Shown: positions 31,106-41,741 of the stretch, piece by piece
Position numbering within the stretch: position 1 is the first letter of the stretch
Layout: each line of letters opens with the position of its first letter
NCBI GenBank assembly: GCA_951394045.1
Contig: OX595998.1
Location: 806,001 to 870,000 of the forward strand
Direction of reading: 5' to 3'
Length of the DNA stretch: 64,000 nt
From: Nitzschia sp. DOCU1
Taxonomy: Eukaryota > Bacillariophyta > Bacillariophyceae > Bacillariales > Bacillariaceae
Notes under the pieces: generated by a model
What the model saw: only the letters and a program-made list of their open reading frames with translations
Told to the model about the DNA's origin: nothing
Database searches by the model: none
Made by a program: the position numbers and the translations under genes

Positions 31106-32335
31106 TCAGATAAGAAGATCCAAACTAGTGGCAGCAACAGATCTCCTCGAAGAATCTTTGAACTTTTTCGAGCCTTTTCGGGGTTGAGCTCCATCGTTCA
31201 TATCCACAGTCCCACTAGTCGAATCTCTCCGGCTATCGAATTTGTCAAGTAGTGCATCATCGCAGTCCATGATGATCGTACTGGAAGTACCCCGACGGTT
31301 CTTGCTGCTACCCACCAAGGATCGTTCTTCAGCAGGCTTGTTGCTACTGCTGCCGACTTGTGGCGCCGGCGTCAATAAAGTAGCCGACGACGACAAACTC
31401 CTATTGTCGGATCCAGACCCGAGGATACCCAATCGCCCAATCAAGGAAGTAGATCGTCGTTTGTCAATTGCCTTTTGTAGAAAATCCGATTGAGTGGTTG
31501 TTTGGTCCGTCGACTGAAACATTTTGGCCAGATCTCCGTCGTCTTTCATGCGATCCCACGACGCACGATCATACCCTTCCTCGGACTGGACCGTCGACCT
31601 TTGTTCCAGGCGGGGGACTGCCGTACTTTGTCTGTGTAGCTGGTGCTCCAATTCCTGTCGAATATCAAACTCCGCCGCGCCGCCCAAGTCGTTCGTCGCA
31701 TCGTCGTAGCTGGTACTGCGCGATCGATTGGAAGAAGACGAAAATAGGCCACCCATTTTCCCACGACGTGGAGGAGATGATTCGTTCAATGTAGCTTGTT
31801 CCATTTTTTCCAATAACATTTTGTCGTGTAGCTGTTGTTTAGCCTTTTTCGGATCCGATGACGACTCGTCGAGTTCGGGCTTTTTTCCTCTTCCATCATC
31901 TCCACCAGTGTTATTATTTCGACCATGCATAACCAGCATGAGCTCATGTTCTAAAGCTTCAATCAAATTGTGCAGACTCAACTTTTCCTGCACCAAATGA
32001 ACGACACGTTGCTGCAAGTCATCAATTGTGCGTTGATATTGTTCGATTTGTTGACCTGATTCCTGGTGATCATCAGCCGAGCCATTATCATTATCGTCAC
32101 GTGACGAGCTTGTCGACGGGGCCAATGTCGGCATCGTCCGTTTTTGCCACATGACTAATTGCTCCAGGTAGGATGCATTCTGCGCATTTAGATTTTCGTT
32201 GTCTTCTCGAAGTGTAGCATTCTCTTCGGTTAACTGCGTAATAACTTCTCGTAGAATTTGCCGTTCTTCCTGTAGGGCCTCATTTTCTTCTTGGAGTTGT
32301 TGAGCATCGGCGTTGTTATTGTTGTTGTTCGGCAT
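31106..32335 (-). CDS. Coiled-coil protein of unknown function (smaller paralogue)
   Basis: The 409-residue protein opens with a Gln/Glu-rich coiled coil (QLQEENEALQEERQILRE, LTEENATLREDNENL; residues about 10-60), then a second helix with LQQRVVHLVQEKLSLHNLIE (about 110-135). The rest is Ser-rich and disordered with short conserved islands: MGGLFSSSSNRS, TQSDFLQKAIDKRR, LIGRLGILG. The same islands in the same order occur in the larger protein at 39666-41741, so the two are diverged paralogues. It starts at an ATG. A scaffold or tether is plausible; no known family is recognised. Confidence 0.78.
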   Translation of the reverse strand: MPNNNNNNADAQQLQEENEALQEERQILREVITQLTEENATLREDNENLNAQNASYLEQLVMWQKRTMPTLAPSTSSSRDDNDNGSADDHQESGQQIEQYQRTIDDLQQRVVHLVQEKLSLHNLIEALEHELMLVMHGRNNNTGGDDGRGKKPELDESSSDPKKAKQQLHDKMLLEKMEQATLNESSPPRRGKMGGLFSSSSNRSRSTSYDDATNDLGGAAEFDIRQELEHQLHRQSTAVPRLEQRSTVQSEEGYDRASWDRMKDDGDLAKMFQSTDQTTTQSDFLQKAIDKRRSTSLIGRLGILGSGSDNRSLSSSATLLTPAPQVGSSSNKPAEERSLVGSSKNRRGTSSTIIMDCDDALLDKFDSRRDSTSGTVDMNDGAQPRKGSKKFKDSSRRSVAATSLDLLI

Positions 32336-33020
32336 GATGATATGGACGAACGAGCTCTTTTCCTATTGTCGCGACGCTCTCATCGGGCTTCGTTCGTTCC
32401 TAGAGGTAGTTTGTTCTGATAGGATTTGTTTTGGATTGCCGTTCGGGGACAAAAAGGCCAAGCAGGATAACAAGATCGCCCCACAGAGTTTGAGTGAAAG
32501 ACGTGCTACCGGTAGATAGATGAGCCGTATCTCGAGAGAGACGCCGTTTTAAAACGTGAAAGCACGCCCGCCATTTTACGCAAAACAAATTGGACTGACT
32601 TGACTCGACCTTCAACCCTGCGGAATGTCGCAACCACGTCTCAGCCTTGCTACACGTCACATATTGTTTTACTAAAAGGGAACGTCTGAAGAAGGTCTTA
32701 ATCACGGTGAACTATAATTTGGGATGTCTCAATTAAGTCTCAGTCCATCTTCCGGAGCTCTGGGTTCGCCGCTAGCTTCAGATCTCGGCGTCAAAAAATC
32801 GCGTCAGATCATCTCCGTCCTTCCCCCCCCCCCCCCCGCTCTTTGATTCTTCCATCACTCCTGTTTTTACTACTGTGCATTCGATGCTTCCACACTCAAC
32901 GAGATGAAGATACCGTCTCGTTTCTTTGTTGTTGTTGTGCAATGAATTCATCCTAAAGCTGGTTCAGCTTTCTTATTTCGCCCATCTCAGGACCATAAAA
33001 GTCATCATCAACTTCTAAGA

Positions 33021-33659
33021 ATGTCCACCGCCTCCAAATGCATCGTTTCTCCTGATACCACCACCCCGACCAACGACTGTAGAAGAAGAAGCAGCAGCCA
33101 GACAATGGGTGCTTTGCAAGAAATGCTTCGCGATTTAGAACGTCGAACAGCTGCCTTGGAACAGGGATCCTCCAACCTTCAAGCCACAATCGATTCCAGA
33201 AAAAGAAAAGAAGCTTTGACGGCCGCGACTCCAGAACAAGACGAGACAGTTTCATCAACGTCGTCCTTGAACGAAGAACTGCCAATCTCGGCAGCAGCAG
33301 CATCGGCAGAGAAGGGTACTGCTGCAACTTCCACAGCAGAACTTCCTGACCGGGTATCGTGGCTTGCCATGCAAAACGGCAGTGTTTCCTGTCTCGAAAG
33401 TCGTATGCTGGATGACGACGAAGAAAATGGTGGTTCTACTGATTTGCGGCAAAGTAAACTTGTGGCCCGTGCTGCTGCTGCAAGTCGACAGTCTTCTTCT
33501 TTGTGGGATCAGTTTTGTACTGCCTTGGGTGGCGTCCATCCAAACTCGACTGGCGCTTACTACTACGAGGAAGCGCACGGTGATGGCTTATTCTGCGACG
33601 ACGAAGCGGATCTAGGAGCTGAGCTGAGACGCATCTCATTGCCATCTACCCCGCTGTAG
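33021..33659 (+). CDS. Small protein of unknown function with a short coiled coil
   Basis: This 212-residue frame starts at an ATG and has one predicted helix with heptads (GALQEMLRDLERRTAALEQG, about 30-50), a long Ser/Ala/Thr-rich segment and a more ordered end (SLWDQFCTALGGVHPNSTGA, then an acidic LFCDDEADLGAEL). The lack of low-complexity triplet artefacts in the last third and the ATG support a gene. No domain is recognised. Confidence 0.6.
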   Translation: MSTASKCIVSPDTTTPTNDCRRRSSSQTMGALQEMLRDLERRTAALEQGSSNLQATIDSRKRKEALTAATPEQDETVSSTSSLNEELPISAAAASAEKGTAATSTAELPDRVSWLAMQNGSVSCLESRMLDDDEENGGSTDLRQSKLVARAAAASRQSSSLWDQFCTALGGVHPNSTGAYYYEEAHGDGLFCDDEADLGAELRRISLPSTPL

Positions 33660-34111
33660 TAAGTTTTATTCTGCAAAACGGGGCAGGGGTCGAAAATTAC
33701 TACTGTTGACTATGCAAAGAATATGAGAGACATTGTCCCGCTGCATTTTTTGGAATATTTAGGGATGGTCGGTGACACAAGTCTAGCCCCATGTCCCTTC
33801 TTGGTCAACAGCGAGAGCTCGCCACAGCCATGCATGTAGCCCCAACAAATAGTGCTCAACAATACTATTAATGGATTCGTGCACTGCTGCCGCTGGTTCA
33901 TTTCAACATGATAGAGTAGTTAGTCCAATTTTTGATTTCCAAAAAAGCCAATCAGACCAAGACCGCAGACGAACTGTCTCTACTCCTCAAGTAGTCAGGA
34001 AAATCCCATTTCGAACGATCAATTAACATTCTCGCAGGTTAGAAAGATGAACAATGATGCCCTCTCTGGTTCTACAATCCCACAAGCTTCCCTTGCTTCT
34101 GCGGTGATGTC

Positions 34112-35332
34112 TTAGTCGACCCCACGTTTCGTTACGCCAGCATCAGGCAATTTCAGAGTGACGAATTCGTGGTCGTGATTGTACTGAATCTCTTCCTCCA
34201 TTCCAGGCAACAAGAAGAGTCTCGAGGACTTGAAGAACATGAAGTCTTCCCACTTGGAGTCAGCTGTCAATGGAAATCTTTCAGGGTCCCACATATCCTT
34301 ACACCATTCGAGACTTCGTTTCTTATCAATGTCCTGCCGACTGATTTGCACAGGTCCATTGTTGAGGCTATGCGTTGAACGTATGTTGTACCCTGCTTTC
34401 AAGATGGCACGACTGAGTCCAAGCTCGTATCTAGCAATGATAGTTTTTTGAAGGTCGTCTGTCATTGTGCTCTCTCCACAATCAAACACAGCATCGGCTT
34501 CTCTAACGATTCTTAGCCCCTCGTTGTCCAACGCGAATAGCATGCTTTGAACATGCGGGAACAAACAGCAATGGTTGCCGGAATTGTAGGCGTTGATGGA
34601 TAGGCCCGCCAGTTTAACAGTTTTTGATAACAAGGACGTGTAGCGTCGAGTCCAGGGGATCTGATTGGAAACCCTGTTTTCTCCACCGATGTCAGGTAGT
34701 TTGGGCCCAACAACGCCGCAGTTTAGATACACCATAAAATCATAGTAGGAAAAATCAACGTGTTCCAGGGCCATTCGAAAGCCTTCCATGTCATAGCACC
34801 TGTCTTGGCGATAAATGACTCGTACCGACGGATTTTTAAATGTTCGGTAGGTCATGCTGGACTCGGCTCGTCGTTGCGAATCGCATCGTTGCTTGATGTC
34901 GGATATTCGGTTCTCATAGTGGGCCGCCACCGCCTCTGTAAGTACCAGGACAGTATCTTGGTGTAGACATTCAATGCCATGGGTCAAAAAGTACTCGAAA
35001 TTCTTGAGATAGAGCCAGTGCTTTCCGTCGGTGGCGTTGAGGCTTGTGGGGCCAGTATAAATAACAACGACGTTGTCGTCTGAAAATCGTCCTCGTGGCA
35101 ACAACAAGCCGTCACCTCTGTCATTTTCTTCCCGAGCAAGACGAATTGCCCCCTCCTCAACAACAGCAATTTGAGACCGAACGATGCTGGAAGGAATCTG
35201 AATCATGACCCACAAAATGGCAGCAACGATACCCAACAGATACACCAGGCGTAGCCGAGACATGACGACGAACATTTTGCTGCGCCATGATCGCTGTGCT
35301 AATGGTCCATGGCGAACGGGGAATTTCTTCAT
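34112..35332 (-). CDS. Type II membrane glycosyltransferase-like protein
   Basis: The 406-residue product has a short basic cytosolic tail, one membrane anchor (about residues 27-47, VYLLGIVAAILWVMIQ) and a luminal domain, the layout of Golgi glycosyltransferases. Within the domain are YYDFMVYLNCGVVGPKLPD, a possible acceptor of a metal or sugar-nucleotide loop, and HVQSMLFALDNEGLRIV, which resembles the HVQS-type motif of rhamnan-synthesis-F-like transferases of bacteria and algae. The resemblance is by eye, so the sugar and linkage are not assigned. The start ATG is the first in frame and precedes the anchor correctly. Confidence 0.65.
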   Translation of the reverse strand: MKKFPVRHGPLAQRSWRSKMFVVMSRLRLVYLLGIVAAILWVMIQIPSSIVRSQIAVVEEGAIRLAREENDRGDGLLLPRGRFSDDNVVVIYTGPTSLNATDGKHWLYLKNFEYFLTHGIECLHQDTVLVLTEAVAAHYENRISDIKQRCDSQRRAESSMTYRTFKNPSVRVIYRQDRCYDMEGFRMALEHVDFSYYDFMVYLNCGVVGPKLPDIGGENRVSNQIPWTRRYTSLLSKTVKLAGLSINAYNSGNHCCLFPHVQSMLFALDNEGLRIVREADAVFDCGESTMTDDLQKTIIARYELGLSRAILKAGYNIRSTHSLNNGPVQISRQDIDKKRSLEWCKDMWDPERFPLTADSKWEDFMFFKSSRLFLLPGMEEEIQYNHDHEFVTLKLPDAGVTKRGVD

Positions 35333-35849
35333 TTTCGAAATTTTATGAAAGGGGACTCACAGCGCATAGTTCTGGTTCTTGGGCAAAAGACAGCAACAAC
35401 ACTCCTCATTGTAAAAGTGCACTTGGCAAGGACCCTCTTCTGCTGATTTCTGTGGGGTCACTCTTTGCCCCTCTGGTTGTCGGACCATCATTTCATGGCT
35501 TGCTGGCACCGTCGTCCTTCGCCGGCTTTAATTTTTTGAATTTCGCATTCAAGAGTCGAATGCCGGAATCTTAACGGAAACGTAGCATCGAACCAGGTAT
35601 TATTATAGGTGCGGCACCAAAGTACAAATACTCGTATGTCGGCTCACTTAAATTTGAATCCAGTGGGTCGAAAATTTCACCGCCCTATTACGGGGGGGCC
35701 CTTTTTCCTTCCCCTTTGATTTGGTCGTGTAGCAAGTGGCGCGCAAGAATCGAACGTCCCCGCTTTCTTTTTGCTCCTTCTGCAGCGTTGTTGTTACTGC
35801 AGTTGCCTCCTCTTCCACAATCTGTAGTGTTGTTGTCGTTGTTGCAACC
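35333..35849. promoter_or_regulatory. Divergent intergenic region
   Basis: About 0.5 kb between two divergently transcribed genes, so it should hold both promoters. A G-rich GGGGGGGCCC run lies at about 35693-35702. No specific element is identified. Confidence 0.4.
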
Positions 35850-36643
35850 ATGGCGATGCCAAGAACTCATCTAGCGCGTCCACCGTACGTGGATCCCACT
35901 ACGAACATTATCTACGATACGGACAATCCGGAATATCAAGGATGGTTGACCAAGCAATCCATGTGGCTCAAGGTGATTATTGTGCGGTGCTGGCCTGGGA
36001 ATGAGAAAAAGAGGAACTCAAAAAGAGCAGGTGGTGGTAGTAGTAGTAGTCGTCGTCGTCATTGCTGATTGTGTCGTTGGATCGCTGCAACTGCCCTTGT
36101 ATCCTACCTGCCTTCCTTCCTGCTGTGGGGCCGCGTTTTGTGATTCCTCCAAGGGATTCCTGGCTCACAATTGTGTTTGTTTGTCCAAAATCGTTTCGCT
36201 CCAAGGACTGGCGTCGACGTTACTTTCTACTCAAGGGTTCCAAACTCTTTTTTGGCAAGAATGAATATGGCCCACCCCATGGCATGATTGATCTAGCACA
36301 CTGTACCACGGTCAAATCGGCTGACCTCAAGTCCAAGAAGCGACATTCCTTTGAGATTAGTACGCCCGAATTGACCTTTTTGCTCTATGCCGATACGGAA
36401 CAAGAAAAGGACGATTGGATTGGACGTGTAGGAAAAGCGATTGTGCGATGTTCTTCCACCTACTATAATAATAACAATACTCCAGGTGGACCACAACAAC
36501 AACAACAGCAACGGAATTTGCAACCCAACCATAATTCGCCCTATCGACCTCACGCGGCAGCACATTATCCAGACGATGACAGTGACGATAGCGATATCCT
36601 GTATGAAGATCCCAACAATCCGAACCCGTACTTCAATGATTAA
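35850..36643 (+). CDS. PH-domain protein, plant PH1-like
   Basis: Exon 1 is 35850-35972 and exon 2 is 36206-36643; a 233-nt intron (GTGATT...CTCCAAG) joins in phase 0 between GWLTKQSMWLK and DWRRRYFLLKG, giving 186 residues. The domain follows the pleckstrin-homology pattern: strand 1 GWLTKQ, the basic WRRRYFLLKGSKLFFGK hairpin that usually contacts phosphoinositides, TTVKSADLKSKKRHSFEIST, and the C-terminal helix EKDDWIGRVGKAIV with its invariant Trp. The domain nearly fills the protein, as in Arabidopsis PH1. The tail is Gln/Asn/Pro-rich and acidic (DDDSDDSDILYEDP). A membrane-binding adaptor is likely. The exact acceptor site is inferred from the domain fit. Confidence 0.85.
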
Positions 36644-36854
36644 AACCCTGGAATCGTTTCTTGCGATTCATAGGAATACAAAGGGCATAACGTTAGCGTT
36701 GCATTTCTCATTTATCAATCGTAGAGAATCAGGCGGACGACTCTGACTCTCGACTACTATAGCTAGCTTGTCCGAAGAGACTAGAGCTCGACTGCTGTTT
36801 GTAGACCTCTATACAAAACTTATTTTGTTATGACTAGCAGCAAACAATCCATTA

Positions 36855-38909
36855 CTAGCGAACCCTCTTCGGGTCATTCTTGCTGTCATCATTTTGGACG
36901 ATAGAATTTACTTGTTCCGTATAGATGGCCACGGAATTCTCAAAGGGAGTATCGTGGAGTTCACCACGAATCTTGTCCTTCAGTAAGACAAACAAGTCGA
37001 TTTCCGATGCCAATGCCTGACAAATCTCGATCCGACTGGGGGTAGCTGCTTGTTTGTTGTGCTGGTCTACTAGACAAAGAAAGTTCGCCTTGATATCCCA
37101 CTCGACGTAGACATTGTACTTTGGCTCGGGAATACCAGAGTTGCATTTGGTGGTACGCACTCTTACGGAAATGTCTTGAAAGGAGCCCTTGTAGCGTTTC
37201 GACAAGAAGTCTGTATAAAAGGATTGTGTGATTTTGGCCAATTGGCCAAATTCGGAACGAGTCAGTTCGGAATTGTTGTCTTGAATCGTCAGCGCGAGGA
37301 AAATGTCGGCCGTATGCTCGATCGTCGTGGCCGTCCTGTTAGGAGTTGCATTAGCCGGGATCGCTGCCTTTCTGGCATATTCTTTGGCGGCCTTGATGAC
37401 GGGCTTTGTGGGTGTGGGAGAACTTTGCTTTGGGTCACTATGCTTCTTGCTGTTCTTCGTCGGTCTTGGTCTGGAGCCTTTGTCGTTAGCCGCCAGCGGC
37501 GATTGCTTGATCGGAAGGGTTGGAGGATTGGTAACTGACTTCGGTGAACTTAAAATGCGGCCATCGTATGCTTTCTCTTTGGATGGTTTTTGAAACATGG
37601 CCGTTCCAAGAGTACCTTCCATGGTACCGCTCCAAGGTGAAGGAAGAGTGCTAATCTTGCTCATGAGTGCACCCACGTCGCAACGCATGATTTTGGACAA
37701 GACTTGCGACGGTGGAGGGAGTGGACCACAAAAGTAAACGTCGGCGGTGTACCGATGCAATATGTTGAATCTAGGAAGTGGCACGTTGGCATTCACTTCA
37801 CACGAAGAGCGTTGCAAGTCACTCGAATGAAAGCTCTTGGGACCATACGAACGCAAAAGAGTCTCGCGAAGAAATTCTTTCATCATGTCGTCAAAGACAG
37901 CAATCTGTTGCTCATTGGGCACTCTGTTCAACGCAGGAATGACCAAGGCGAGCCAAAACTCGACATGAATCGGGATAGGCTCTCCATCGCCCTCGCCAAT
38001 CGCAGGATCGGCTTCCACAAGATCTTCAATCCACGCACAAGGATTGATTACCATCTTTGTCACAGAACTCAAAGGTCCACCAATAGTATCGACTTGATGA
38101 AGAAACTCTTCCAAAGGAAAGGAAGATAGCTCAGCAAAGAATTGCATAGAAGGTGGAGCATCTTTTCGAAAGATACCAACAGCTTCAAACTCAATGTACA
38201 AATTGAAACAGTCCACTGGTTTACTAGCCTTCTCGTTGATTTCCGACTTGACGACATTTAGTGTGATTCCTTCATCAAAAGACCCGGGGTATGAATTCCT
38301 AATCTGAGTCAGCATCTTTGGCAATGCATAGGCTCGAAGTCGTTCCAATTGCTCTTTCGTGGGCTTTTGCGTCGGTGGTGGATCGCACACAAATCCCATG
38401 TAAAAGTTGGGGGCCTTGACCGCACCCCCTTCGGTTGACTGTGGCGCCAATCCTACACGGACTTCTTCGGCGGTAGACAGCCACCGAAATTGTCCCTTGT
38501 TGATACGCGGGTGGTCCCTGAGAAACTCCAAATAGTGATGGTCGCAAAAAAGTTCTCCCACACGATCGAATAGTTCTTGTGGTGATGCTGCTTTGGCGTG
38601 CTGCACAAGGGCCTGCTCAAATGTCATGGACACGTCGGCCTTCCAATAGACGTGGAATTTGGGTTCAGGCTTGGACCTTCCCCATTCGACTTGCTGAAAC
38701 TGGATCTCCACCAAAGAAAGTGTAGGCAATTTCGCTTGAAGGCGGGGCAACAAATATTCCGTCGTAGCCAAGCGACAAGCTTCGAATTCGTCACTTTCGA
38801 ATTTGTTCTTGTTGTCGTCGTCGGCGGCCTTGCTATTGTTGTTGTTGGTGCAGGATGGCATAAAGGCCAAGGCCATGAACATCTCGGGTAGTTGTTGAAC
38901 AACGCTCAT
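36855..38909 (-). CDS. Protein with four copies of an unnamed about 110-residue domain
   Basis: The 684-residue, intronless protein repeats one architecture four times, beginning near residues 10, 165, 320 and 535. Each copy has a hydrophobic strand (MFMALAF, FYMGFVC, EFWLALVI, IFLALTI), a helix of the type EFEACRLATTEYLLPRL, a variable loop ending in a conserved V-x-C/S-x-x-x-P-E/K-P-K-F/Y-N/H strand (EPKFHVYWKADV, CFNLYIEFEAVG, RFNILHRYTADV, EPKYNVYVEWDI), then a helix with an F/L-D pair. A Lys/Pro/Ser-rich disordered linker (about 430-530) separates copies 3 and 4. I do not recognise the domain. Each copy alternates strand-helix-strand-helix and may be an alpha/beta sandwich. No signal peptide or membrane segment is seen. 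Confidence 0.8.
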   Translation of the reverse strand: MSVVQQLPEMFMALAFMPSCTNNNNSKAADDDNKNKFESDEFEACRLATTEYLLPRLQAKLPTLSLVEIQFQQVEWGRSKPEPKFHVYWKADVSMTFEQALVQHAKAASPQELFDRVGELFCDHHYLEFLRDHPRINKGQFRWLSTAEEVRVGLAPQSTEGGAVKAPNFYMGFVCDPPPTQKPTKEQLERLRAYALPKMLTQIRNSYPGSFDEGITLNVVKSEINEKASKPVDCFNLYIEFEAVGIFRKDAPPSMQFFAELSSFPLEEFLHQVDTIGGPLSSVTKMVINPCAWIEDLVEADPAIGEGDGEPIPIHVEFWLALVIPALNRVPNEQQIAVFDDMMKEFLRETLLRSYGPKSFHSSDLQRSSCEVNANVPLPRFNILHRYTADVYFCGPLPPPSQVLSKIMRCDVGALMSKISTLPSPWSGTMEGTLGTAMFQKPSKEKAYDGRILSSPKSVTNPPTLPIKQSPLAANDKGSRPRPTKNSKKHSDPKQSSPTPTKPVIKAAKEYARKAAIPANATPNRTATTIEHTADIFLALTIQDNNSELTRSEFGQLAKITQSFYTDFLSKRYKGSFQDISVRVRTTKCNSGIPEPKYNVYVEWDIKANFLCLVDQHNKQAATPSRIEICQALASEIDLFVLLKDKIRGELHDTPFENSVAIYTEQVNSIVQNDDSKNDPKRVR

Positions 38910-39665
38910 GTTGTTATTAGTAGTATGGCAGTAGATTGAGTTGATGTCGTTCTGTTTCTCTCTTGTTTGGAAATTATGGCTCTTTGGCGGGGAGCCTTTG
39001 GCTCATCCTCCACACAAGAAGATATACCGTACATGGTTTGCTTCGCCGCCGCCGTGAGGCTGCATGCAACGAATCTGCTTCTTCGAAGAGAAGCAAGATA
39101 GAGGGCAACACATGATTATTGTACTCGCACAAACAGCGACTACATTGCAGGCTGTGCCTAATGCCGCCTCTGTTGAGGGGGCACGTCTTGGTTACACTCT
39201 TATCATCGATGATGACCATGCATGCGATATCTTTTCTAATCTTGCCAAGATAGGCACGATCCAACCAACCAATCAAAAGTCGTTCTTATAATGGTATATA
39301 CATAGGTATGATGTATGTTTCATACAAATCATACTTCGACCACTATGACCACATCAGAGCGGACCGGCGCGCATTTTTTTTTGGCGGGAGCCACATGCCG
39401 CACCGGATCTTGACGATTGAACAGGGATGACCGCGAAACGAATCCTGCATCAGAGAGAGACAGAGAGAGATCCTATCGCATCCCATCTTCACCAGGAACA
39501 AAATGACGGAGCGTAGCTATCGCTTTGCTGTGTGAAGTAAATAGTGGAACAGATAATACTACAAGAGTGAGACGTAAAATCGTAAAAGCAAGCAAGCAAG
39601 CAAGCAGGGGGTTGTATTATTGTCGAGTTTTTGTCGCAACCCCGCGCCTTCCAACAAAGCAAGCA
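38910..39665. promoter_or_regulatory. Divergent intergenic region
   Basis: About 0.75 kb between divergent genes. It contains a short GAGAGAGACAGAGAGAGA run at about 39452-39470 and an AAGC/CAAG repeat (39587-39607), both ordinary simple sequence. No gene is supported. Confidence 0.45.
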
Positions 39666-41741
39666 ATGACTTTTACGAACGATAACGATACTAGTATGGA
39701 CGGAATGGAAGACGTTACGATGGATGATCTTCTCAAATTTGATGACGACGACAACGACGAGGAGGATGACGCGGATCTTTTGGAGCTTCAACAAAAGTTG
39801 ACGGGTGGCGGTGGCGGGGAAGAATCGAAACAACCCTCAAGGGAAATCGTGACCGCTACGACTCCTGCGGCTGCTGCTGCCATTCCTGACGCTCAATCGA
39901 ATATTAGTGGACGAGATACACCCGTCGATCTGTCGTTGGAGGATCAAGTTTCCAAATTGCAGCAAGAAAATGCTCAATTGCAACTACGAATCCAAGAACT
40001 TCATTTGGCGAATGATCGGGTGGATCCCAATGCACCGAGTACGGACGATTTGTTGGTGCAAATTTCCGAATTGGAGACGCAAGTGACCACCTTGCAACAA
40101 GAAAAGGCGCAACTTCAACAACAACTACAACAGCCACCACCCGTGGCATTATCTAGTAATAGTAATAGTCCGGCAGTTGCGGAGCTGTTGCAAAAGATTC
40201 ATGCCTTGGAAACAATGAATCAACGATTGCAAGATGGAAATTCGCAATTGCAAAGTCAAGTGCAAGAATTGAGACAAGAACAAGATAAGCAGCATGAGCG
40301 ACAAGAAGGCGAAGAACGGCCACAACAGCAACGACAATCCAAGTCATCTTCTACGGATGATGATGAGGACGACGAAAACACGTCCACGCCGCAACAATCT
40401 TCGGCATGGCAATATGCTGGACAAATGGTCAAAATTCAGGAATTGGAAACCTTGGTGGATAATTTGCAACAACGAATTGTCGGTCTAGTTGAAGAAAAAT
40501 TGGTGTTACAAACCAATTTCGATCGGATGAAGCACGAGTATAAACAAATGGAATTGATTGCACAAGGCAGCGTCGGGGGAGGATTGTTTTCAACCTCCAA
40601 ACGAGGGAGCTGGTTTCCGACAGGCGGAAGAGGAGGTCCGTCGTCAGACGATGGTACCAATGGACTATCATTTCAAGGAGGGACAGACACGAACAACGAT
40701 GAGACTTTATCTCAAACAGACTTGTTGAAACAAGCCATGGCTTCCAAAAAGATGCGCGAGAGTAGTACAGGTGGTGGTGGTCTTTTGGGAGGAATTTTGG
40801 GAGTATCCATGTCAACGTCGTCATCGTCAAGTCCAGCACACAACCAAGAACGACAATCCCTCACCAAAAATAGCAGCCACGACCAAGACAACAATGGCAA
40901 CTTGGATGATACGATTGATGTCGAACTGTACAAAAAATTGGCCGAACATGAAGCCCGTTACGGCAAGGCTGCTACCACTATTTCGAAGCAAAAGTCTCAT
41001 GAGGAATTTGACAAGGAGGTTCAAGCGTTCGCTGAAAAAAATAACAAGCGAGGCGTCGGCTTTGGAAGTTTCTTTTCCAAATCTTCCAATGTTCAAGAAG
41101 AAGATGGTCAATTCAACTCGTCTCCTACCAGACATTCGAAAATTCTCATACCGTTGACCATGGAGAGTCTGCCATCCATGTTGGGGAGTAAATTGAATTC
41201 ACGAGAAGACTTGTCGTTGGAAGAAGACACCATCGACTTTCATCATCATCATTCTTCGGACGGCGACAAGAAGAAAAAGGAAGAACTCTTTCCTCCACTA
41301 GCCGAAGTCGAGAAGGTCATCAAGACTCACAAGGCAGCCACCGTATCCAAGACACAGAAAAAGACCCCCATCGGTCAAGGCAAGATGATAGATCAATCGA
41401 ATCTATTGGGGCATTATGTGGCCAAGAAACAGGGCAGCACATTGAACTACTTGACGGGATTGTTGTATGGAAGTGACGATGTTGGTGATACTAACGAGGA
41501 TGCCGACGATTTTCTGCGTCAAGAATTGAATAAGAAGCGTCAAGAGGATTTAAGAAAGGCTCAAGAAGAAAAGGAAGCCAGGGAAAGGCAGGTGTATTCG
41601 GAGGATGATGAACCATCTGAAGCAGTAACACCCCAAAAGTCATCCACGCCAGCAACAGCCCTTAGCAGTACCCAGCCGCCAACATTTGAGGAACTAACGG
41701 GAAATACCAAGCCCAAGACATCGTTGTCGGGAGCTTTGTAG
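39666..41741 (+). CDS. Large coiled-coil protein of unknown function (larger paralogue)
   Basis: The 691-residue protein starts with an acidic region (FDDDDNDEEDDADLLELQQ), followed by long Gln/Glu-rich coiled coils (DQVSKLQQENAQLQLRIQEL, ELLQKIHALETMNQRLQDG). It shares LQQRIVGLVEEKLVLQ, GGGLFSTSKRGS, SQTDLLKQAMASKK and GGLLGGILG with the protein at 31106-32335. The C-terminal half has further conserved-looking islands (AEHEARYGKA, KRGVGFGSFFSKSS, LLGHYVAKKQGSTLNYLTG, LYGSDD) and a highly charged helix (RQELNKKRQEDLRKAQEEKE). The start is the ATG at 39666; the frame extends upstream without any Met. No organelle signal is present. A cytosolic scaffold is the simplest reading. Confidence 0.78.
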   Translation: MTFTNDNDTSMDGMEDVTMDDLLKFDDDDNDEEDDADLLELQQKLTGGGGGEESKQPSREIVTATTPAAAAAIPDAQSNISGRDTPVDLSLEDQVSKLQQENAQLQLRIQELHLANDRVDPNAPSTDDLLVQISELETQVTTLQQEKAQLQQQLQQPPPVALSSNSNSPAVAELLQKIHALETMNQRLQDGNSQLQSQVQELRQEQDKQHERQEGEERPQQQRQSKSSSTDDDEDDENTSTPQQSSAWQYAGQMVKIQELETLVDNLQQRIVGLVEEKLVLQTNFDRMKHEYKQMELIAQGSVGGGLFSTSKRGSWFPTGGRGGPSSDDGTNGLSFQGGTDTNNDETLSQTDLLKQAMASKKMRESSTGGGGLLGGILGVSMSTSSSSSPAHNQERQSLTKNSSHDQDNNGNLDDTIDVELYKKLAEHEARYGKAATTISKQKSHEEFDKEVQAFAEKNNKRGVGFGSFFSKSSNVQEEDGQFNSSPTRHSKILIPLTMESLPSMLGSKLNSREDLSLEEDTIDFHHHHSSDGDKKKKEELFPPLAEVEKVIKTHKAATVSKTQKKTPIGQGKMIDQSNLLGHYVAKKQGSTLNYLTGLLYGSDDVGDTNEDADDFLRQELNKKRQEDLRKAQEEKEARERQVYSEDDEPSEAVTPQKSSTPATALSSTQPPTFEELTGNTKPKTSLSGAL

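Noticed and set aside
32823..32837. Run of about 15 C (and of about 14 G at 41882-41895)
   Set aside because: Ordinary homopolymers in intergenic DNA; length may also be unreliable in the assembly. No quadruplex-type spacing is seen.
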